Source: an uncultured Clostridia bacterium
GTDB lineage: Bacteria; Bacillota; Clostridia; Oscillospirales; CAG-272
Assembly (NCBI GenBank): GCA_947306035.1
Contig: CAMZFG010000091.1
Span: 1 to 5,279 of the forward strand
Reading direction: 5' to 3'
Length of the DNA stretch: 5,279 nt
Position numbers and translations under genes: made by a program. This document shows positions 1-5,279 of the stretch, piece after piece. Within the stretch, counting starts at the first letter, position 1, and every line of letters begins with the position of its first letter. Below the pieces are notes generated by a model. The model was not told the origin of the DNA. It saw only the letters and a list, made by a program, of their open reading frames with translations, and ran no database searches.

Positions 1-609
1 GTGGCGGGAAGCCAGTTCTTTGTGCACGTCCTCGACGGAGATGCCCGCCTCGACCATCAGCACCATCACGTGATAGGCAAGATCCGCGATCTCGTAGACC
101 GTTTCCTTTTTGTCCTGCGCCTTGCCGGCGATGATGACCTCGGTGCATTCCTCGCCCACCTTTTTCAAGATCTTGTCAAGCCCTTTTTCAAAGAGGTAGG
201 TGGTGTAGGAGCCCTCGGGCAGTTCCTTTTTGCGCTGTTCGAGCAGCGCGTAAAGGCCGTCGAGCGAAAAGGCCTGCCGCTCCTCGCTCTGCCACACGGC
301 GTCGTTGAAGCAGGAAGTCGTGCCGAGATGACAGGCGGGGCCGTCCGGCTCGACCAGTACAGAGAGGGCGTCGCGGTCGCAGTCGGCGGTGATGCTGACG
401 ACGTGCTGATAGTGGCCGCTCGTCTCGCCCTTGAGCCACAGTTTTTGCCGCGAACGGCTGTAAAAACAGCAAAGCCCCTTTTTCATGGTGATCTCCAGAC
501 TTTCCCGGTTCATATAAGCCACCGTCAGCACCTGTTTGGTCACGGCGTGCTGCACCACGGCGGGGATCAACCCCTTTTCGTCGAATTTGAGTTCGTCAAT
601 GCTGACCAT
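1..609 (-). CDS. hisIE: Bifunctional PR-AMP cyclohydrolase / PR-ATP diphosphatase HisIE, cut at the extreme C-terminus by the window edge
   Basis: This fused enzyme does steps two and three of the pathway: the C-terminal HisE domain removes pyrophosphate from PR-ATP, and the N-terminal HisI domain opens the adenine ring of PR-AMP to give ProFAR. I translated it by hand from the ATG at 607-609, giving 203 residues with no stop before base 1. The HisI domain (about 1-105) has AYMNRESLE (31-39), FYSRSR (49-54), [10 protein letters not shown] (57-66), the metal motif DCDRDA (Asp76, Cys77, Asp78, Asp80) and [12 protein letters not shown] with zinc ligands Cys93 and Cys100. The HisE domain (about 115-203) is all-helical and MazG-like, with YTTYLFEKG (135-143), [12 protein letters not shown] (150-161) and EIADLAYH (173-180). 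Complete fused proteins are only slightly longer and usually end in an ELxxRH-like stretch, seen here as ELASRH, so I expect only a few codons and the stop to be missing. Both domains look intact. Confidence 0.95.
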   Translation of the reverse strand, partial: MVSIDELKFDEKGLIPAVVQHAVTKQVLTVAYMNRESLEITMKKGLCCFYSRSRQKLWLKGETSGHYQHVVSITADCDRDALSVLVEPDGPACHLGTTSCFNDAVWQSEERQAFSLDGLYALLEQRKKELPEGSYTTYLFEKGLDKILKKVGEECTEVIIAGKAQDKKETVYEIADLAYHVMVLMVEAGISVEDVHKELASRH

Positions 610-614
610 ACTGT

Positions 615-622
615 CCTCCTTA
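615..622 (-). promoter_or_regulatory. Ribosome binding site of hisIE, overlapping the hisF stop codon
   Basis: On the minus strand TAAGGAGG is followed 5 nt later by the hisIE ATG. The TAA at 620-622 is the hisF stop, so two bases of the stop codon also belong to the AAGGAGG core. A ribosome finishing hisF sits on this site, which suggests coupled re-initiation across the 10-nt gap (inference). It is the strongest Shine-Dalgarno match in the window. Confidence 0.9.
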
Positions 623-1378
623 CAGGCGGGCGGGAATGCCGTGCCGCGCCATTTGTTGTTTGAGCGTTTTGATATCGACCTCGCCGAAGTGGAAAATGGA
701 GGCCGCTAAACCGGCGTCAACCCGGGGCAAGGTGTCGAAAAGCGTGATAAAATCCTCGATCTTGCCCGCACCTCCGGAGGCGATGACGGGCACGTCGACC
801 GCGTCGCACACCGCCGACAAAAGGGGCAGATCAAAGCCGCCTTTGACGCCGTCGGTATCCATGGAGTTGACCACCAGTTCGCCCGCGCCGTCGGCCACGC
901 CCTTTTTGATCCATTCGATGGCGTCAAGCCCGGTGTTCTCGCGCCCGCCCTTGGCGAACACGCAAAAACGCCCGCCCACGCGCTTGACGTCGACCGACAG
1001 CACCACGCATTGGTCGCCGTACCGTTTGGCCGCCGCCCCGATGAGCGCGGGGTCGCGGATGGCGCCGGAGTTGACGCTGACCTTGTCGGCGCCGCACTTC
1101 AGTACCCGGTCAAAGTCATCGAGCGTGTTGATGCCGCCCCCGACCGTCAGCGGAATGAACACCCGTTCGGCGGTCTTTTTCAATATGTCGGTAAAAAGCC
1201 CGCGCCCCTCGGCGGAGGCGGTGATGTCGTAAAAGACCAGTTCGTCCGCGCCGCACCGGCTGTAATAATCGGCCAGTTCCACGGGCGAGGAAACGTCGCG
1301 CAGCCCCTCGAAATTGACGCCTTTGACCACGCGGCCGTCGCGCACGTCCAGGCAGGGAATGATGCGTTTGGTGATCAT
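620..1378 (-). CDS. hisF: Imidazole glycerol phosphate synthase, cyclase subunit HisF
   Basis: HisF takes ammonia from HisH and converts PRFAR to imidazole glycerol phosphate plus AICAR, which returns to purine synthesis. The 252-residue barrel starts [19 protein letters not shown] with catalytic Asp11 and has the second catalytic residue Asp130 in LSVDV. Phosphate motifs TVGGGI (78-83), SVNSGA (101-106), ASGGAG (200-205) and AASIFHFGE (225-233) are all present. Residues that form the charged gate of the ammonia tunnel in the Thermotoga enzyme (Arg5, Glu46, Lys99, Glu167) fall at the same numbers here, as does Asp98 at the HisH interface. The frame stays open upstream to a GTG at 1424-1426, which would add 16 residues. 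I reject that start because the family begins at the ATG (1376-1378), which has its own ribosome binding site and forms an ATGA overlap with hisA. It is a clear paralogue of the adjacent hisA. Confidence 0.98.
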   Translation of the reverse strand: MITKRIIPCLDVRDGRVVKGVNFEGLRDVSSPVELADYYSRCGADELVFYDITASAEGRGLFTDILKKTAERVFIPLTVGGGINTLDDFDRVLKCGADKVSVNSGAIRDPALIGAAAKRYGDQCVVLSVDVKRVGGRFCVFAKGGRENTGLDAIEWIKKGVADGAGELVVNSMDTDGVKGGFDLPLLSAVCDAVDVPVIASGGAGKIEDFITLFDTLPRVDAGLAASIFHFGEVDIKTLKQQMARHGIPARL

Positions 1379-2088
1379 CGTATCGCCTCCCGTGCCGCTT
1401 TTAAGTCGATGGCGCCCTCGTACCACGCGCGGCCGATGATGGCGCCGTACAGTCCCATGTCGGAAAGCGCTTTGATCTGTTCCAGCGACGAAACGCCGCC
1501 CGAGGCCACCACGTCAAGCCCGATCTCCTTTTGCAGACGGCGGTAGAGCGGCAGGTTGGCGCCCCGCATGGCCCCGTCTTTGCCGATGTCGGTGCAGATG
1601 ACGGTGGCCACGCCGACGTCCCGCAGGTGCTTGAGAAAGTCGAACGCGTCGAGGTCGGCGGTCTTTTGCCACCCCCGCACGGCCACCTTGCCGTCGCGGA
1701 TATCCACGCCCACGGCGATCTTTTTGCCGAATTTTTCGACGGCGGCGGCGAGAAACGCGGGGTCTTCGACGGCGGCGGTGCCGAGAATGACGCGGTCAAG
1801 CCCTGCCGCGAGGTAGCGCTCTGCCGTTTGCATATCGCGCACGCCGCCCCCGATCTCGCAAAAGAGACCGCTTTCTTTTTTCAGGCGGCAAACCACGTCA
1901 AAGTTCGGCGTGCCGCCGTCGCGCGCGCCTTCCAGATCGACGACGTGCATGGCAGAAACACCGGCCGCGGCAAACTTTTTCGCCACCGTCAGGGGGTCTT
2001 TTTCGTAAACGGTCATTTTTTTGTAGTCGCCGTGCAACAGGCGCACGGCCTGACCGGCATAGAGATCGATGGCGGGGAACAGGATCAT
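1375..2088 (-). CDS. hisA: ProFAR isomerase HisA (phosphoribosylformimino-AICAR-P isomerase)
   Basis: HisA carries out the Amadori rearrangement of ProFAR to PRFAR, the substrate of the HisH-HisF synthase. The 237-residue product is a (beta/alpha)8 barrel of normal length. It starts FPAIDLYAG with the catalytic acid/base Asp8 and carries the second catalytic aspartate Asp129 in VGVDIRDG. The phosphate-binding glycine motifs are visible in both half-barrels: EIGGGVRD (78-85) with ILGTAAVEDP (101-110), and ASGGVSS (195-201) with IIGRAWYEG (217-225). TDIGKDGAMRG (166-176) is the usual loop near the active site. The ATG at 2086-2088 overlaps the hisH TGA. Its ribosome binding site is GAGGTG at 2094-2099, 5 nt upstream, a weaker and closer one than those of its neighbours, so expression probably relies on coupling to hisH translation (inference). 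It could in principle be a dual HisA/TrpF (PriA-type) enzyme, but nothing in the sequence calls for that. Confidence 0.97.
   Translation of the reverse strand: MILFPAIDLYAGQAVRLLHGDYKKMTVYEKDPLTVAKKFAAAGVSAMHVVDLEGARDGGTPNFDVVCRLKKESGLFCEIGGGVRDMQTAERYLAAGLDRVILGTAAVEDPAFLAAAVEKFGKKIAVGVDIRDGKVAVRGWQKTADLDAFDFLKHLRDVGVATVICTDIGKDGAMRGANLPLYRRLQKEIGLDVVASGGVSSLEQIKALSDMGLYGAIIGRAWYEGAIDLKAAREAIR
1386..1391 (-). promoter_or_regulatory. Ribosome binding site that decides the hisF start
   Basis: GGGAGG lies 7 nt before the ATG at 1376-1378, inside the last codons of hisA (…Arg-Glu-Ala-Ile-Arg). It supports this ATG over the in-frame GTG 48 nt upstream, which would create a 52-nt overlap with hisA and add a tail unlike the family. 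Confidence 0.85.
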
Positions 2089-2696
2089 ACGGACACCTCA
2101 CAAAAAGCGCGCAGAATAGAGAGCCCCACGGGGCCGCTCTTTTCGGGGTGGAACTGACAGCCGAACACGTTGTCCTGCTGCACGGCGGCGACAAGGGGCG
2201 CGCCGTACTCGGCGGTGGCGACGGTCGCCTCGGTCAGATCGGCGGCGTAGGAATGCACGAAATAGACGTGGTCGCCCTCTTTGATATAGCGAAAGAGAGG
2301 AGAAGGTTTGGTAAAACGCAGCGCGTTCCAGCCGATATGGGGGATCTTGAGCGCGGCGGGGATCTTTTCGCGAATGGGGCGCACCGCTCCCCGTATGAGC
2401 GACAGGCCCCCGAACGTGCCGTACTCGTAACTGACGTCGAAGAGCAGCTGCATGCCGAGGCAAATGCCGAGCAGGGGTTTGCCGGCTTTCGCGGCCCCGA
2501 CGACGGCGCGGTCGAGCCCCGCGGCCGAAAGTTTCCTCGCGGCGTCGCCGAAGGCGCCCACGCCGGGCAGCACCACCCGTTCCGCACCCCTTATGACGGC
2601 GGGGTCGGCGGTGACGACCGTTTCGACGCCGAGCGCGGCAAAGGAAGAACGCAGCGAAAACAGGTTGCCGACGCCGTAGTCGACAAGGGCGATCAT
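2085..2696 (-). CDS. hisH: Imidazole glycerol phosphate synthase, glutaminase subunit HisH
   Basis: HisH is the class I glutamine amidotransferase half of IGP synthase. It hydrolyses glutamine and passes ammonia to HisF. The 203-residue product is of normal length. It opens with the family start IALVDYGVGNL, has the oxyanion-strand loop PGVGAFG (44-50), the nucleophile elbow GICLGMQ with Cys79, and the remaining triad members His183 and Glu185 in QFHPEKSG. Lys186, directly after that Glu, is the position known in the Thermotoga enzyme to form a salt bridge with HisF Asp98, which is also present here. The start is the ATG at 2694-2696, overlapping the hisB TGA as ATGA, with AAAGGAG at 2704-2710 and a 7-nt spacer. 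The TGA overlaps the hisA ATG in the same way. The gene lies two genes away from its partner hisF, separated by hisA, a common order. Confidence 0.98.
   Translation of the reverse strand: MIALVDYGVGNLFSLRSSFAALGVETVVTADPAVIRGAERVVLPGVGAFGDAARKLSAAGLDRAVVGAAKAGKPLLGICLGMQLLFDVSYEYGTFGGLSLIRGAVRPIREKIPAALKIPHIGWNALRFTKPSPLFRYIKEGDHVYFVHSYAADLTEATVATAEYGAPLVAAVQQDNVFGCQFHPEKSGPVGLSILRAFCEVSV
2094..2099 (-). promoter_or_regulatory. Ribosome binding site of hisA, inside hisH
   Basis: GAGGTG on the minus strand, 5 nt before the hisA ATG, encodes Glu-Val near the end of HisH (CEVSV). It matches the 3' part of the anti-Shine-Dalgarno complement (GGAGGTGA) but lacks the AAGG portion, making it the weakest site in the operon segment. 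Confidence 0.7.
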
Positions 2697-3283
2697 GCCA
2701 GCACTCCTTTGGTCGAGGGAATGACGTCGGCTGCCGTCGGATCTATGGCCACGGCGGCGCGCAGCGCGCGGGCGGCGGCTTTGAAAGCCCCCTCGATGAT
2801 GTGGTGCGCGTTGCTGCCGGCCAACTGCCGCAGGTGCAGCGCCAGGCCCGCCTGTCTTGTAAAGCCCTGCCAGAACTCCTCGACGAGTTCGGTGTCAAAG
2901 TCGCCCACTTTGGCGGCGGGAATGAAAAGCGCGTAGCCGAGGTAACTGCGCCCCGACAGATCGACGGCGGCCGAGAGGAGCGCCTCGTCCATCGGCAGCG
3001 TCACGTCGCCGTAGCGCGTCACGCCCCGCTTGTCGCCGAGTGCTTTCGCAAACGCCTCGCCGAGCGCGATGCCTACATCCTCGGTGGTGTGGTGGCCGTC
3101 GACGTTGAGGTCGCCGCGGCAGGTCACGGCAAGGTCGAAGCGGCCGTGCGCGGCAAACAGCGTCAGCATGTGGTCAAGAAAGCCCACGCCCGTGTCGATC
3201 TCGCTTTTACCCGTGCCGTCCAGGCACAGGGTCAAGGTGACGTCCGTCTCTTTGGTCGTGCGTTTGATGTCGGCTTTTCTCAT
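2693..3283 (-). CDS. hisB: Imidazoleglycerol-phosphate dehydratase HisB (monofunctional)
   Basis: HisB removes water from imidazole glycerol phosphate to form imidazole-acetol phosphate, the HisC substrate, using a manganese cluster in a large homo-oligomer. At 196 residues it has the usual monofunctional length. The internally duplicated IGPD fold shows in the two metal motifs: GHHTTED (His64, His65, Glu68) and NAHHIIE (His160, His161, Glu164). Other family marks are GFLDHML (34-40), His46, the central MDEAL/VDLSGR region (98-112) and the C-terminal PSTKG (189-193). There is no N-terminal HAD-type histidinol-phosphatase domain of the kind fused to HisB in enterobacteria, so the dephosphorylation step needs another gene. 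The ATG lies 4 nt after the hisC stop, with the ribosome binding site inside the hisC 3' end. The TGA overlaps the hisH ATG by 4 nt. Confidence 0.98.
   Translation of the reverse strand: MRKADIKRTTKETDVTLTLCLDGTGKSEIDTGVGFLDHMLTLFAAHGRFDLAVTCRGDLNVDGHHTTEDVGIALGEAFAKALGDKRGVTRYGDVTLPMDEALLSAAVDLSGRSYLGYALFIPAAKVGDFDTELVEEFWQGFTRQAGLALHLRQLAGSNAHHIIEGAFKAAARALRAAVAIDPTAADVIPSTKGVLA
2704..2710 (-). promoter_or_regulatory. Ribosome binding site of hisH, inside hisB
   Basis: AAAGGAG lies 7 nt before the hisH ATG. The same bases encode Lys-Gly of the conserved PSTKG tail of HisB, so protein and translation signals share this stretch. Confidence 0.85.
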
Positions 3284-3287
3284 ACCG

Positions 3288-4346
3288 TTATACCTCCAAA
3301 ATCTCTTTGACGGCGCAGATCAGCGCCTGCATCTGTTCTTTCGTGCCCACCGTGATGCGGTTGTAGTCCTTGATGCGTTCCAGCTTGAAATGGCGCACCA
3401 GCACGCCTTTTTCTTTCAGTTTCAGGTACAGTTCCTCGCCCCCGATCGCCGCATGACGGGCAAACAGGAAGTTGGCCGCCGAGTTCGTCACGGTAAAGCC
3501 GAGTTTTCGCAGTTCCGCCGCGGCAAAGGCGCGGTTTTCGACGATGGTTTGGCAGTTGGCTCTCGTGTAGGCCTCGTCCGCGAGCGCGCCGAGCCCCGCC
3601 GCCATCGTCATGCGGTTGACGTTGTAGGGGTTGGTGGAACAGCGCATGGTCTGCAGATCGGCGATCAGCGCCTTTTGCCCCACGGCGTACCCCAGGCGCG
3701 CGCCCGCCAGCGAGCGGGATTTGGAAAAGGTGCCGACCACCAGCAGGTTGTCGTATTTCCCGATCAGCGGCACGGCGCTTTGCCCGCCGAAGTCGATATA
3801 GGCCTCGTCGACGACCACCACCCGGTCGGGGTTAGCCGCCACGATGCTCTCCATGACGGAAAGCGGCAGGCAAAGTCCCGTGGGAGCGTTGGGGTTGGCG
3901 AGAAACAGCGTGCGGCGGTTCGTTTTGAAGTCGTCGGGGTCGATCGAAAGGTCATCGCGCACGGGGATCTCCTCGTACGGCACGCCGGCGAGCGCGGCGA
4001 ACACCGGGTAAAAACCGTAGGTGACGTCGGGAAAGGCGGCGGGACATTTTTCGTCGCAAAAAGCGAGCGTGGCAAAATACAGCGCCTCGTCCGAGCCGTT
4101 GGTCATGACCACGTTCTCCGGCAGAACGCCGAGCGTTTTTGCCATGGCGGCGGTCAGTTCACGGCAGTCGGGGTCGGGGTAAAGTTGCAGTTTCGCGGCG
4201 GCCTCGGCCGCGTATGCCCGCGCTTTCTCCGACGGCGGGAAAGGCGACTCGTTGGTGTTGAGTTTGATATACCGTTTATCCTGCGGCTGTTCGCCCGGTA
4301 CGTAGGGCGTCAGATCTTTGTATTTTGCGCTGAAAAAGCGGCTCAT
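3288..4346 (-). CDS. hisC: Histidinol-phosphate aminotransferase HisC
   Basis: HisC is a PLP enzyme that transfers an amino group from glutamate to imidazole-acetol phosphate, giving histidinol phosphate. The 352-residue product matches the usual family length. It shows the fold-type I aminotransferase landmarks in order: the N-terminal KLNTNESPFPPS (28-39), GSDEAL (84-89) that helps hold the PLP phosphate, NPNAPTG (151-157) with PLP-contacting Asn153, VDEAY (179-183) with Asp180 for the pyridine nitrogen and Tyr183, the Schiff-base lysine Lys209 in TFSKSRSLAGARLGY with the phosphate-binding Arg217, and Arg330 near the C-terminus, expected to bind the substrate carboxylate. The start is the ATG at 4344-4346, which overlaps the hisD TGA as ATGA and has AAGGAG at 4355-4360, 8 nt upstream. 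Family members can be hard to separate from other class II-like aminotransferases by sequence alone, but the position between hisD and hisB settles the assignment. Confidence 0.97.
   Translation of the reverse strand: MSRFFSAKYKDLTPYVPGEQPQDKRYIKLNTNESPFPPSEKARAYAAEAAAKLQLYPDPDCRELTAAMAKTLGVLPENVVMTNGSDEALYFATLAFCDEKCPAAFPDVTYGFYPVFAALAGVPYEEIPVRDDLSIDPDDFKTNRRTLFLANPNAPTGLCLPLSVMESIVAANPDRVVVVDEAYIDFGGQSAVPLIGKYDNLLVVGTFSKSRSLAGARLGYAVGQKALIADLQTMRCSTNPYNVNRMTMAAGLGALADEAYTRANCQTIVENRAFAAAELRKLGFTVTNSAANFLFARHAAIGGEELYLKLKEKGVLVRHFKLERIKDYNRITVGTKEQMQALICAVKEILEV
3292..3298 (-). promoter_or_regulatory. Ribosome binding site of hisB, inside the hisC 3' end
   Basis: TGGAGGT lies 8 nt before the hisB ATG and encodes the last residues of HisC (Leu-Glu-Val) just before its TAA. 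This is the only junction in the set with a full stop-gap-start arrangement (4-nt gap) and no ribosome binding site outside the previous gene. Confidence 0.85.
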
Positions 4347-5279
4347 TGTTCCTTCTCCTTGCGCGCCAGCGCGCTGCGGGCGTGACCCGAAAGGCCCTCG
4401 GCCTCGGCAAAGCGCGCCACGTCGTCTGCCACGCGGTCAAGCGCCGCGCGGTCGTAGTAAATGTACTGTGTCTTCTTGATGAAATCGTCCACGGAAAGGG
4501 GGCTGGAAAAGCGGGCGGTGCCGCCCGTGGGCAGGGTGTGATTGGGGCCGGCCAGATAGTCGCCGAGCGCCTCGGGGCAATGGCGGCCGAGAAAGACGGA
4601 GCCGGCGTGCCGCACGCGCTCAAGGAGCGTCAGCGGGTCGTCCACGGCGAGTTCCAGGTGCTCCGGCGCCAGTTCGTTGGCAATATCCACGGCGGCCTCG
4701 ACGGTGGGGGTGACGATGATCTTGCCGTTGTTCTCAACGGAAGCGCGGGCGATGGGCTCGCGGGGCAGCAGGGCCAGCTGCCGCTCGACTTCGGCCTGCA
4801 CGGCTTTTGCCAGCGGGAGGGAATTCGTGACCAGCACCGCGCTGGCGTTTTTGTCGTGTTCCGCCTGCGAGAGCAGGTCGGCCGCCAGCCACACGGGGTC
4901 GCTCTTTTCGTCGGAGACGATCAGGATCTCGCTGGGGCCCGCGATCATGTCGATGGAGACGGCGCCGAACACCTGCTTTTTGGCCTCGGCCACGTAGGCG
5001 TTGCCCGGCCCCACGATCTTATCCGCTTTGGGGATCGTTTCGGTGCCGTAGGCCAGCGCCGCCACGGCCTGCGCGCCGCCGATCTTGAAGATACGATCGA
5101 CGCCCGCGACGCTGGCCGCCGCCAGAATGGCGGGGGGCACTTTGCCGTCCTTGCCGGGGGGCGTCACCATGACGACGAGGGGGCAGCCCGCGATCTTGGC
5201 GGGAATGGCGTCCATCAGCACGGTCGAGGGGTAGGCCGCCGTGCCGCCCGGCACGTAGATGCCCGCCACGTCGACGGGC
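4343..5279 (-). CDS. hisD: Histidinol dehydrogenase HisD, 5'-truncated by the window edge
   Basis: HisD catalyses the last two steps of histidine synthesis: the NAD-dependent, zinc-dependent oxidation of L-histidinol through histidinal to L-histidine in the cytoplasm. The frame is open to the window edge, giving 311 complete residues. Counting from the first complete codon, the visible family features are the YVPGGTAAYPS segment (about 8-18), GGAQAVAALAYGT (67-79), VGPGN (89-93), the zinc-ligand motif SQAEHD with Gln138 and His141, the catalytic PEHLE with Glu206 and His207, the zinc ligand Asp240 in GDYLAGPNH, and the C-terminal zinc ligand His299 in GHARSA. The family is usually about 430 residues, so roughly the first 115-120 are missing upstream. 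A GTG at 5267-5269 is not the start, because family-like sequence (PVDVAGIYVPGG) continues through it. The TGA stop overlaps the hisC ATG by 4 nt, and the final codons carry the hisC ribosome binding site. All catalytic and zinc residues in view are intact. Confidence 0.97.
   Translation of the reverse strand, partial: PVDVAGIYVPGGTAAYPSTVLMDAIPAKIAGCPLVVMVTPPGKDGKVPPAILAAASVAGVDRIFKIGGAQAVAALAYGTETIPKADKIVGPGNAYVAEAKKQVFGAVSIDMIAGPSEILIVSDEKSDPVWLAADLLSQAEHDKNASAVLVTNSLPLAKAVQAEVERQLALLPREPIARASVENNGKIIVTPTVEAAVDIANELAPEHLELAVDDPLTLLERVRHAGSVFLGRHCPEALGDYLAGPNHTLPTGGTARFSSPLSVDDFIKKTQYIYYDRAALDRVADDVARFAEAEGLSGHARSALARKEKEQ
4355..4360 (-). promoter_or_regulatory. Ribosome binding site of hisC, inside the hisD 3' end
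   Basis: AAGGAG lies 8 nt before the hisC ATG and encodes Lys-Glu in the HisD tail (RKEKEQ). A second AAGGA follows at once (4350-4354) but is too close to the ATG to be the better site. Confidence 0.85.

Noticed and set aside
188..472. A small minus-strand open frame inside hisIE
   Set aside because: It lies in another frame of the same strand, has an Arg-rich low-complexity translation typical of shifted GC-rich codons, and the overlapping HisIE frame carries all expected motifs.
610..619. Possible transcription terminator or promoter between hisF and hisIE
   Set aside because: The gap is only 10 nt and is taken up by the ribosome binding site and spacer. No hairpin with a T-run is seen there.
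1379..1426. A longer hisF starting at a GTG (1424-1426)
   Set aside because: The extra 16 residues are unlike any HisF N-terminus and are out-of-frame hisA sequence. The ATG at 1376-1378 has a good ribosome binding site and gives the canonical [11 protein letters not shown] start with Asp11 at the expected position.
1739..1781. Short GC-rich near-repeat (gacggcggcgg… twice) in hisA
   Set aside because: It falls in ordinary coding sequence for HisA residues around AAVEDPAFLAAAVEKF, where repeated Ala, Val and Glu codons in a GC-biased genome produce it. The reading frame and motifs are undisturbed.
3030..4385. A 451-codon plus-strand open frame opposite hisB and hisC
   Set aside because: Over hisC it is codon-aligned antisense, kept open by the lack of TTA, CTA and TCA codons in hisC. 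Its translation is rich in Arg, Val, Gly and His without any recognisable domain, and the opposite strand encodes an intact, motif-complete HisC.
5267..5269. A hisD start at GTG near the window edge
   Set aside because: The frame continues to the edge with family-like residues before this codon, and about 115-120 N-terminal residues of the usual enzyme would be missing. The gene is truncated by the window, not naturally short.

Overview
The window is almost wholly filled by one histidine-biosynthesis operon, read on the minus strand (transcription runs from high to low coordinates). In transcription order the genes are hisD (5' part outside the window), hisC, hisB, hisH, hisA, hisF and a fused hisIE whose last few codons are cut off at base 1. 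I recognise every gene from family motifs. No mobile element, RNA gene, CRISPR array or unknown gene is visible, and I found no new system here.

Layout. hisD is at 4343-5279, hisC at 3288-4346, hisB at 2693-3283, hisH at 2085-2696, hisA at 1375-2088, hisF at 620-1378 and hisIE at 1-609. Four junctions (D/C, B/H, H/A, A/F) are 4-nt ATGA overlaps. C/B has a 4-nt gap and F/IE a 10-nt gap. Every internal gene has a Shine-Dalgarno sequence, and all but hisIE's lie inside the end of the preceding coding sequence; hisIE's starts on the hisF stop codon. There is no non-coding stretch longer than 10 nt, and no promoter, attenuator or terminator inside the window. Those would lie beyond its edges.

Pathway. 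HisIE does the second and third steps (PR-ATP pyrophosphohydrolysis and PR-AMP ring opening). HisA isomerises ProFAR to PRFAR. HisH and HisF form the glutamine-dependent IGP synthase. HisB dehydrates IGP, HisC transaminates imidazole-acetol phosphate, and HisD oxidises histidinol twice to histidine. HisG (with or without HisZ), which does the first step, and a histidinol-phosphate phosphatase are not in the window. HisB is the short monofunctional form, so the phosphatase must be encoded elsewhere.

Organism. The DNA is GC-rich, with codons strongly biased to G/C in the third position, and has strong AAGGAGG-type ribosome binding sites. The compact D-C-B-H-A-F-IE order and the style of the HisC N-terminus fit a GC-rich Bacillota (Clostridia-like) bacterium. 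This placement is inference from general familiarity, not a search, and is of low to moderate confidence.
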